Below, piece after piece: positions 6,307-12,338 of a stretch of 12,338 nucleotides of DNA. The DNA is taken from assembly GCA_016763955.1 (NCBI GenBank), contig JAESSU010000373.1:1-12338 (forward strand), in the 5' to 3' direction. Positions within the stretch are counted from its first letter, which is position 1. Each line of letters opens with the position of its first letter. The notes beneath the pieces are model-generated. The model was given only the letters and a program-made list of their open reading frames with translations, was not told the DNA's origin and searched no databases. The position numbers were made by a program, and so were the translations under genes. The stretch is from Phycisphaeraceae bacterium. Lineage in GTDB: Bacteria; Planctomycetota; Phycisphaerae; Phycisphaerales; Phycisphaeraceae.

Positions 6307-8142
6307 TCAGACAGTTACTTTAGCTAGTTCACGTCGTGAGAAAATCCACCATGCCACGAGCAGGCAAGCCCCTGAGGACACAAAGCCGACCCATAACGTT
6401 GCTTCACCGAGCATCATCATCGACACCACACGTCCATCAGAGACCAAGGGCGTGGGGTTGTATGTACTAAATTCAGGAATCACGGAAATGAAACCTTCAC
6501 CGACAAACCGAATGATGATTTTAGTTGATTCCCAGAATTCACCCTTAGCTAAATTCTCGACCAGTCCCCCACCGATCACATTGATTTTTTGCCAGAGATT
6601 CATTCCCATATCGGAATAGCCTGCATAGTTGCGAAGCGATTCTTTGAGATACGCACTGGCAATGGCTGCAAAGTAAATCATAAAACTTAGCAAGCAAGCA
6701 ACTGGAAATCCAAGGAATGTTCCCGCCATGACACCGAGTATGCCCAAGAATCCGAGTCGAACCCAGATCATTGCAAGCGACCGAGTCAGGTTCCATCTAA
6801 AGCCCCCCACACTGTAGAGAACTTCTAATCCTTTACCGGGGCTAAATGAGATGGTTGCGGGGTAGGTCGCTTCCGGTGCCATCAAATTGATGTTTTGAAT
6901 TCGTAATTCCAGCGTCCCTTGGGCGGTGACGTAAGTCGGGGCAATGGTCATGACATGGAAATTGTCATTGGCCACAATCGTGGGGACATGCTGGCCTTGG
7001 TAGTTGGGATACGGTCGGTCATTGATCCATAATGCCATGCGCACCATATCGTCATCGGGCGCTTTGGACATCTTGGGTTTAAAACGAAGTTGCAATGGAA
7101 TATTACGTTCCACCGCTGGCTGTAAATTCCGAAAGACATAAGTCTGTGAATCACCTGGACCAACGGCATGCCACTGGGCAACGATCCTATTTTGAATCGC
7201 TTTGACTTGTTTGCTCTCAAGTTTTTCGCCGTATTCTTCGGGGTTTTCCCGATGCAGTTTTTCATGGCGCAGACGTAACTCTGTTGAAAAATCCATCTCA
7301 TCAGCAGGCGTGGGGCCAGCAGACTCACGTGCGGTGAGCACTTCAAATTCCACGGCAGCTAATTCAATCATGGGCGTGGTGACGTTAGACACTTGCTGTT
7401 GCGCAAGAACCTTTGTCAGTGAATAAATCCCCACACCCGACACGGCTAAGAGCAACGCATTAAGCAGCACAACACCAAGCCATTTGCCGATCAGATATTG
7501 AATGCGACTGACGGGCTTGACCATCGTCATAAGAATATGCTTACGCTGAATCTCCGTACAGATGCTCCCACAAACAAGAAACACCGTCATCAAACTCAGC
7601 AGTACACTCACGCCACCTAATGACCAATTCAGAAAAAACTTGATGCGATAATCAAGGCGTTCTTGAGCATCAATGAGTATCGGGAGAACGGGAATTAAAA
7701 GGACTACGCCAATAATGAAAATCAAAGCGATCTTCATGCGAATCGCTTCATCTATCAACGTTCGAGCGATCCCTAAAACAGGATGACCGCCACTAAGTAG
7801 TAAACGAATGAGCCACAGGCCAATGACAAAAAGTTCAGCCATGGCCCACATGCCAATCATCACGATGGCCAAACCACCCTTGGACGTTGCAAGCATGGGT
7901 ATCGCAAGGGCTCCGACAATCAAAGTCGAAATCACCATCGCGCCCACAGTCTTCATGCCCGGGACATCGCGCCCTTTCCAGAATCCCCAAAGTAACCAGA
8001 GAACGCTAAATGTCTGGGTCGCCCAGAACAGATAACGCGCAGGCACAACTTCACCCTGAAAGGCCAGCAACGTAGACGCACCACCGCCAAGCAGCAGTCC
8101 GCCTAAAAACACAATCAACCATTTTACCCAGGGTTTACTCAT
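6307..8142 (-). CDS. ABC-2 type transporter permease with large extracytoplasmic domain
   Basis: Membrane subunit of an ABC exporter-type system, paired with the ATPase encoded just upstream. Seen in 611 residues: four N-terminal membrane helices (about 7-29, 37-55, 66-84, 91-116), then an ABC-2 core. The core opens with the cytoplasmic elbow VLGIARTLIDEAIRMK (122-137), has helices at about 137-157, 174-196 and 219-241, an extracytoplasmic domain of about 200 residues (245-450, including a beta-rich stretch 330-440), and helices at 455-475, 478-499 and 582-602. IQRKHILMTMVKPVSRIQYLIGKWLG (199-223) resembles the ABC-2/GldF/NosY permease pattern in which helix 2 is followed by 'LL.KPVSR..ylvGK'. 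The ATG at 8142 has GAGG at 8150-8153, 7 bases upstream. The ATPase gene ends 44 bases upstream and the helical-repeat gene starts 22 bases downstream. The substrate is unknown; export, membrane assembly or a mechanical role are all possible. Confidence 0.9.
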   Translation of the reverse strand: MSKPWVKWLIVFLGGLLLGGGASTLLAFQGEVVPARYLFWATQTFSVLWLLWGFWKGRDVPGMKTVGAMVISTLIVGALAIPMLATSKGGLAIVMIGMWAMAELFVIGLWLIRLLLSGGHPVLGIARTLIDEAIRMKIALIFIIGVVLLIPVLPILIDAQERLDYRIKFFLNWSLGGVSVLLSLMTVFLVCGSICTEIQRKHILMTMVKPVSRIQYLIGKWLGVVLLNALLLAVSGVGIYSLTKVLAQQQVSNVTTPMIELAAVEFEVLTARESAGPTPADEMDFSTELRLRHEKLHRENPEEYGEKLESKQVKAIQNRIVAQWHAVGPGDSQTYVFRNLQPAVERNIPLQLRFKPKMSKAPDDDMVRMALWINDRPYPNYQGQHVPTIVANDNFHVMTIAPTYVTAQGTLELRIQNINLMAPEATYPATISFSPGKGLEVLYSVGGFRWNLTRSLAMIWVRLGFLGILGVMAGTFLGFPVACLLSFMIYFAAIASAYLKESLRNYAGYSDMGMNLWQKINVIGGGLVENLAKGEFWESTKIIIRFVGEGFISVIPEFSTYNPTPLVSDGRVVSMMMLGEATLWVGFVSSGACLLVAWWIFSRRELAKVTV

Positions 8143-8186
8143 TGACGATCCTCAGTCCAACTCAACCATTACAGTGACCGTTGTGG

Positions 8187-9446
8187 TTACTTATCATTCC
8201 CGCCCAACAAGTCATCAAGCACACTGTGATTACCTGCTACAGGTTTTTTAGGAGCGGGCGTTGAAGACTTAGGCTCCTCAAAAGGCTTAGCTGCCCCATC
8301 TCCCGTAGAACGCGATGCAGGGGAAGACTCAGTCAGTGATGACAGCACACTGTTATCAACTTTGGGTTTAACGGCAGCGACCTTGGGCTTGACAGGTTCC
8401 TGTTTCACGGGCAAAACTTTGACCAAATCATCAAGAATCTGTCCTCTACTTGCAGAATCAGTCACAGCAAGCGACGATTCATTAGACAGGAATTCGGCAA
8501 TACGTCCGCCCGCACTAGCACCCGATGTCGCAACACCTTCTGCTTGGGCTTGATGCACAATGTCCATAAACAATGCTTCGAGTTTCATCCGCGGCTGATC
8601 AACTTTTGTGATGTCAATGCCCCGACTCGTCAGCAGATCACAGACTTCTTTAAGCGTTTTGTCATCAAGTTTGGCAACCTCTATCGTGGTGGATTCCTGC
8701 TTGGTGAGCAGTTGGTCAACCGTGCCTTCCTGTCGAACTTTACCGCCGTACATGATCGAGACACGATCGCAAACATCCTCGACATCTGAAAGCAAATGTG
8801 AACAAAGGAGAATGGTCTTGCCTCGGGATTTAAGTTCCAGTAGCAGGTCTTTGATCTGACGTGTGCCGATGGGGTCTAGCCCGGTGGTCGGTTCGTCGAG
8901 AATCAATAAATGTGGATCGTTGATCAATGCTTGCGCTAAGCCGATACGTCGTTGCATCCCCTTGGAGTATTCTCCGACGGGTCGCCGTTGTACCGCTTCA
9001 AGTCCCACCATTTCCAAGAGCATGTCCACGCGACGGCGGCGTTGCAGACGATTTTGAAAAAAGAGACGAGCATAGTAGTCAAGTGTTTCACGCGCATTTA
9101 GAAAACGGTAGAGATAAGATTCTTCAGGCAGATAACCGATCATTTTTTTGATCGCAACATCTTCAGGTCGTTTGCCCAAAATGGAGATCCGCCCTGCGGT
9201 GGGATGCAATAAGCCGAGCATCATTTTAATCGTGGTACTCTTGCCTGAACCGTTTGGCCCTAACAAACCAAAGAGTTCGCCGCGATGAACTTCCAGTGAC
9301 AGGTTATCCACTGCACGAACCCGGTTGCGCAGCCAAAAGTCTTTGAAAGTTTTAGACAAACCCACACATCGAATCACATCCTGTGAAGTATCGACGGCTT
9401 GAATAGGCGACATGCTTGAAGTTGCTGTAGTCATAAGCTCTCTCAT
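8187..9446 (-). CDS. ABC transporter ATP-binding protein (CcmA/NatA-like) with long disordered C-terminal tail
   Basis: Cytoplasmic ATPase subunit that powers the adjacent ABC-2 permease. Seen: Walker A GPNGSGKST at 63-71; Glu108 in IGYLPEESYLY at the Q-loop position, a substitution common in this subclass; signature YSKGMQ at 160-165; Walker B LLILDEP at 180-186 with D-loop TGLD at 188-191; H-loop His217; and a small C-terminal domain to about residue 305. Beyond it, residues 306-419 are low in hydrophobics and rich in Pro, Ser, Lys and Ala, broken by short motifs GQILDDLV (335-342), NSVLSSL (365-371) and a terminal HSVLDDLLGGN (407-417). Usual family members are about 300-330 residues, so the tail is an addition. 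The start is either ATG 9446 (SD-like GGGG/GGG upstream, partly inside the inverted repeat) or ATG 9434 (GAGAG upstream); 9446 is used here. Confidence 0.92.
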   Translation of the reverse strand: MRELMTTATSSMSPIQAVDTSQDVIRCVGLSKTFKDFWLRNRVRAVDNLSLEVHRGELFGLLGPNGSGKSTTIKMMLGLLHPTAGRISILGKRPEDVAIKKMIGYLPEESYLYRFLNARETLDYYARLFFQNRLQRRRRVDMLLEMVGLEAVQRRPVGEYSKGMQRRIGLAQALINDPHLLILDEPTTGLDPIGTRQIKDLLLELKSRGKTILLCSHLLSDVEDVCDRVSIMYGGKVRQEGTVDQLLTKQESTTIEVAKLDDKTLKEVCDLLTSRGIDITKVDQPRMKLEALFMDIVHQAQAEGVATSGASAGGRIAEFLSNESSLAVTDSASRGQILDDLVKVLPVKQEPVKPKVAAVKPKVDNSVLSSLTESSPASRSTGDGAAKPFEEPKSSTPAPKKPVAGNHSVLDDLLGGNDK

Positions 9447-9453
9447 TTACCCG

Positions 9454-9546
9454 CCCCGGAAGTTCCTAAGGCCCAAAGGTCTGGGGGTCGGGGGTCTAAA
9501 AGGGTCGGGGTCTAAAGGGATCGGGGGTCTCAAACTTCCGGGGGGG
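9454..9546. repeat. G-rich imperfect tandem repeat enclosed by an 11-bp inverted repeat (G-quadruplex candidate)
   Basis: The perfect inverted repeat CCCCGGAAGTT (9454-9464) / AACTTCCGGGG (9533-9543) encloses about four imperfect copies of a 15-19 base unit, TCTAAAGGG(T/A)TCGGGG, starting at 9480, 9495, 9511 and 9528. Six G-tracts of 3-5 lie in 9483-9527 with loops of 2-7 bases, followed by a seven-G run at 9540-9546. This meets the standard G-quadruplex pattern on the plus strand, which is the template for the minus-strand unit. The element starts directly at the stop of the HflK-like gene and ends 7 bases before the ATPase ATG. Its base composition is unlike anything else in the window. It may be one copy of a dispersed intergenic element. 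Confidence 0.85.
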
Positions 9547-10848
9547 TTATCTCTGTTTAAATCGGTTTATTTGTTCAAGCTGCAAGCGGCGACGTTCGCG
9601 TTCACGCTTGACCGATGGGTCACGATTCAATTCTATATACTGCTGGCCGTCCTGAGTTACATAAAACGTTTCGTTCATATCACTAGATAGAATCGCACGG
9701 CGGGCATCTTGAATCAAACGCTGTGTAATGATGCGTGGGCTGGTTTTATACTGGTCATAAAGTTGGCCAACTTTTTGTGCTTCAGCTTGAACCTTTTCCA
9801 CCACGGAGGTGCGATAAACCTGTGCATCATTAATAATGCCCGCCACTTCACCACTGATGGGCATGCCATCGATTTTCAGACTGTCAAGAACAAGTTCTAA
9901 ACGATCATTGATCTTGGCAAGTTGGGCTCCCTGTGTTTCATTGTCAATGGCATTTTCGTATTGCTCAACGAGTTTAAGTAAATCGCCATGGGCTTCACCT
10001 GCTGCTGCTGAGAGGATATTCACACGCAATTCCTGAGCGGATTCAATTTCGCGAGCCTTTTCATTTTCTGCATTCAGCACAGCCTGAAAAGCAGCGCGCG
10101 TCGATAAAGGCACGGTCATCCGCAAAATAGAAACCTGCTCGACTTTCAAGCCGGTCTTTAGTTCATCGAGATTCTTCTGCATCATGATCTTGATGGCACG
10201 AGCATTGGTCACGCCTTTAAGCAGTTCATCAGCCGAGAGCTGAGCGACATTATGCACAATCGCCTGCTCTGCTGTGACATGCATTATACGCTGAGCCAAT
10301 TGCTCATCATCACCCACATTTTCCAAATAGTCCGCAGGGTTATCAACCACATAAGTCAAAGACCATTGCGTGTGGACGATGTTGGCATCACCGGTAATCA
10401 GCGAGCCATCCTTTTCAGGATTAAGGGGGCCCATCTTGGATTCACTAAGTTCATCGTTGGTCTTGCCGCCATCGGTCTGAGGATTAAACTCGTACCAAAA
10501 TGCTTTATTAACAGTGAGTTCTCTGGGGGAAATGTCCACCTTGATCACTTCGCCGATGGGGTAAGGCCAAGTCAGATAAGGCCCCCCACTGGGCAACTTC
10601 GAATCAACGATCTGGCCAAAGCGCAATTTAACAGCCGTCTGCTGCGTCTTAACATTAAAGAAGTTGCTAAAGAGGTAAACCACCACGAGAACCACCATGA
10701 CCACCTTTAAGACGGTAAAGCAGAATTGTAGCGCGTCCGCTAGAGACTGAGCAGCAGGATCAAACCCGGGCTCGCCTATCCCAGCCTCAGCGAGAGGCTG
10801 TCCAGCAGCGGAATTTTCGTGTGTATGATTGTGTTGATGATCAGCCAT
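9547..10848 (-). CDS. SPFH/band-7 protein, HflK-like (second of the cluster)
   Basis: Membrane-anchored SPFH protein; HflK with HflC forms a cage around the FtsH protease in well-studied bacteria. Seen in 433 residues: a hydrophilic N-terminus with a His-rich start (HQHNHTH at 4-10), one membrane helix at about 42-63, and the SPFH domain from about 65, with QTAVKLRFGQIV, PSGGPYLTWPYPIGEV and a conserved-type NIVHTQWSLTYVVDNPADYL at 156-175. Long charged helices follow at about 250-385, with NAENEKAREIESAQ typical of the stomatin/HflK coiled region. The C-terminus is strongly basic (SVKRERERRRLQLEQ). A loop of about 30 residues (118-150, rich in Asn, Gly and Asp) appears inserted in the early SPFH domain relative to E. 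coli HflK. AAGG lies about 10 bases before ATG 10848. The HflC-like gene ends 51 bases upstream. The name HflK is by family and pairing; other prohibitin-like roles are possible. Confidence 0.87.
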   Translation of the reverse strand: MADHQHNHTHENSAAGQPLAEAGIGEPGFDPAAQSLADALQFCFTVLKVVMVVLVVVYLFSNFFNVKTQQTAVKLRFGQIVDSKLPSGGPYLTWPYPIGEVIKVDISPRELTVNKAFWYEFNPQTDGGKTNDELSESKMGPLNPEKDGSLITGDANIVHTQWSLTYVVDNPADYLENVGDDEQLAQRIMHVTAEQAIVHNVAQLSADELLKGVTNARAIKIMMQKNLDELKTGLKVEQVSILRMTVPLSTRAAFQAVLNAENEKAREIESAQELRVNILSAAAGEAHGDLLKLVEQYENAIDNETQGAQLAKINDRLELVLDSLKIDGMPISGEVAGIINDAQVYRTSVVEKVQAEAQKVGQLYDQYKTSPRIITQRLIQDARRAILSSDMNETFYVTQDGQQYIELNRDPSVKRERERRRLQLEQINRFKQR

Positions 10849-10899
10849 GTATCAGTGACCTTGTTTTCAAAATGTTGCTAAAACCTTATCGATGAATCA

Positions 10900-11823
10900 T
10901 TACTTGGCAGCAGGCAGATTAACCTTGCCAACCGATTCAAAAAGACCGAGGTCTTCAGCGGGGAGCACAAATGTACTGTTGTTCTTAAGCATTTCTTTAA
11001 GCGCTTCGTTCTTGAATAGGAAGATGGCAAAATCTTCTTTTTCGGCTGCAAAAGACGCATAATATTGAGCCGCTTCACGGTCGCCCTTGGCACGGATGGC
11101 TTGAGCGCGACGTTCGGCAATGGCTTTCATCCGCTTGGACGCTGTTTCGGCATCACTTTGAATCGCCGCAGCCTTGGCTTTACCTTCTTGACGGGCATTG
11201 GCGGCCATGCGCTCACGTGTTTTTTTCATGGTTTCAAACACGCTTTCGGTGGTCTTCTCAGGTAGCATCACACGACGAATACCGACCTTATCAATGGTGA
11301 TGCCATAACCCGAATCATCAATGCGAGACTGAAGCTGCGCGGTGGCTTTGTCTTCAATTTCTGTAAGTTTGAGCTTGGACGCATCCGTGTTCACAAGCTG
11401 CTCAAAGCTGTACTGCGAGATAATACCCCGAGTGGTACGAAGCAATGGAACCATCTGTGCTTCTGCGTGTTTGATGGTTTCTTGAGCAGACTTGTTGGTT
11501 TCTAATCGCTTAAAAAAGTTCAAAGGATCAGTGATCCGCCAAGCGACATACGTGCGAATGATGACTGCTTTTTCATCGGCAGTCTGCTGTTCTTCAAGTT
11601 GATCTTCGAGAACTTGCAAACGCTTAGAATACTTATGAACACGATCAATGGGCCACGGCCAACGGACATAAAGATTCGGTTCGGTGATGAGGCTTTTATC
11701 CCCTGCACTATCAAAGTGCGTTCGTATAGCCACTTCGTCATATCGCACTTGAAACAAGCACGCATAAGCAGCCAAAAGGATGACGACGACCAAGGCAATA
11801 GTAATGCTGATTTTGTTTTTCAT
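10900..11823 (-). CDS. hflC: SPFH/band-7 protein, HflC-like
   Basis: Probable HflC partner of the flanking HflK-like proteins, a bitopic membrane protein with its SPFH domain outside the cytoplasm. Seen in 307 residues: basic start MKNK, membrane helix at about 6-24, then QVRYDEVAIRTHFD at 25-38 matching the HflC opening 'V...E.Ai...FG'. Further motifs are EPNLYVRWPWPIDRVHKYSKRLQVLE (48-73), AWRITDPLNFFKRL (94-107), the HflC-type segment YGITIDKVGIRRVMLPEKTTESVFETMKKTRERMA (173-207), a long Ala/Lys/Arg helix (208-265) and a C-terminal FLFKNEALKEML. Length is close to E. coli HflC (about 334). ATG 11823 is preferred to an in-frame TTG at 11853 because the hydrophobic helix then follows a short basic N-terminus and GAGAA lies upstream. 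It sits between two HflK-like genes, 95 bases after the first and 51 before the second. Confidence 0.88.
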   Translation of the reverse strand: MKNKISITIALVVVILLAAYACLFQVRYDEVAIRTHFDSAGDKSLITEPNLYVRWPWPIDRVHKYSKRLQVLEDQLEEQQTADEKAVIIRTYVAWRITDPLNFFKRLETNKSAQETIKHAEAQMVPLLRTTRGIISQYSFEQLVNTDASKLKLTEIEDKATAQLQSRIDDSGYGITIDKVGIRRVMLPEKTTESVFETMKKTRERMAANARQEGKAKAAAIQSDAETASKRMKAIAERRAQAIRAKGDREAAQYYASFAAEKEDFAIFLFKNEALKEMLKNNSTFVLPAEDLGLFESVGKVNLPAAK

Positions 11824-11917
11824 AAGTCGATTCTCACATCGAATCCGGCCCAAGGGCCATCAATTAAACGGGTTCTTGTTTCTAAAATATTCTTGGCTGT
11901 TTCTTGAATCTTGCGGG

Positions 11918-12338
11918 TTAGTTGTCAGGATTTAGGATCGTATCCAACGCGGATTCAGGGTCTTTAAAATCAAATCGGAAGATCGGACGATTGCCCGCTT
12001 CTTGGGTCTGGCTGACGATAATTTTGCGGCGATCCTTAAGACCTTCAGTCAAGGTCATCAGTGACTGCTTTGCACGATAGTAACGTGGGGCTAAACGGTA
12101 AGCTTCAAACTCCGAGGCAATGCGCTGAGCACGGGCCAGATCAGAGATCGAACGTTCCCAACGATAAGCCATCGCTTGGTCCTTGATCATCGCCAGCTCG
12201 CCGGAAGCTTCTGAAAGCAGCTGTTCCACACGTTGGTTTGCGGCAGCGAGTTTCTTATCCATGTCTTTGACTTTAGGATCATCATTGGACATTTCTCGAC
12301 GAGATTGTTGGATCGCTTCAAATGCCACAACCGCAGCA
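11918..12338 (-). CDS. SPFH/HflK-like protein, C-terminal part (gene continues beyond the window)
   Basis: The reading frame is open to the right edge; a GTG at 12328 is not a believable start because the frame continues upstream as Ala-Ala-Val-Val. Seen in the 136-140 visible residues: a charged helix (AIQQSRREMSNDDPKVKDMDKKLAAANQRVEQLLSEA), then ELAMIKDQAMAYRWERSISDLARAQRIASEFEAYRLAPRYYRAKQSLMTLTEGLKDRRKIIVS. This is the usual end of HflK-type SPFH proteins: Ala/Glu-rich helix, 'F...Y..aP...r.r.Y...l...l...kkiiv'. The last 25 residues (FRFDFKDPESALDTILN) are hydrophilic. The membrane anchor and SPFH domain would lie outside the window. It is the first visible gene of the minus-strand unit, 94 bases ahead of the HflC-like start. 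Family call by pattern, moderate confidence. Confidence 0.7.
   Translation of the reverse strand, partial: AAVVAFEAIQQSRREMSNDDPKVKDMDKKLAAANQRVEQLLSEASGELAMIKDQAMAYRWERSISDLARAQRIASEFEAYRLAPRYYRAKQSLMTLTEGLKDRRKIIVSQTQEAGNRPIFRFDFKDPESALDTILNPDN

Noticed and set aside
9480..9546. CRISPR array
   Set aside because: The repeat units are 15-19 bases, imperfect and directly adjacent, with no spacers and no cas genes nearby.
10252..10710. 152-residue plus-strand open frame
   Set aside because: Antisense shadow of the HflK-like gene, which has clear SPFH motifs on the other strand.
11829..11844. Small hairpin GATTC/GAATC upstream of the HflC-like start
   Set aside because: Only five base pairs with a seven-base loop and no T run; expected by chance.
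11824..11853. TTG start giving 10 extra residues on the HflC-like protein
   Set aside because: The ATG at 11823 places the basic start and membrane helix as expected; the TTG has no better ribosome binding site.

Overview
The window looks like a chromosomal segment of a Gram-negative-type bacterium with moderate GC (about half). Planctomycetota (Phycisphaerae-like) is the best guess, for three reasons: the 6-phosphogluconate dehydrogenase carries a short insertion of the kind I associate with planctomycetes, several SPFH (HflK/HflC-like) genes sit in tandem, and they are followed by an ABC exporter and a large poorly characterised helical-repeat protein. The lineage call is inference from protein character only. 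I see no rRNA, tRNA, CRISPR array, transposase or phage gene.

Layout. At the left, a plus-strand D-2-hydroxyacid (3-phosphoglycerate-type) dehydrogenase (44-1009) converges with, and overlaps by 4 bases, a minus-strand polytopic membrane protein (1006-2554). That protein resembles a GT-C fold glycosyltransferase and is broken by a one-base frameshift in a homopolymer at 2100-2104. Divergent from it is a plus-strand 6-phosphogluconate dehydrogenase (best start 2680, end 4209), closed by a strong hairpin terminator (4241-4279) that can serve both strands.

From the right edge back to 4374 everything is on the minus strand and closely spaced, so it is probably one transcription unit. In transcription order it holds the C-terminal part of an SPFH/HflK-like protein (cut by the window edge), an HflC-like protein, a second HflK-like protein, an ABC ATPase with a disordered C-terminal tail, an ABC-2 type permease with a large extracytoplasmic domain, and a membrane-anchored helical-repeat protein. 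The last gene is interrupted by a single in-frame TAG at 5736-5738, with convincing coding sequence on both sides. The gap between the second HflK-like gene and the ATPase (9450-9546) is filled by a G-rich imperfect tandem repeat enclosed by a perfect 11-bp inverted repeat. It has strong G-quadruplex potential on the plus strand and could fold over the ATPase ribosome binding site.

How the genes may work together: SPFH proteins form membrane-anchored rings or cages that organise membrane domains and control the FtsH protease. Here they are apparently co-expressed with an ABC exporter-like pair and a single-span helical-repeat protein, which suggests a membrane-complex module. No substrate can be inferred. 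The two single-base lesions (frameshift and amber) are either real decay or sequence errors; the sequence alone cannot decide.
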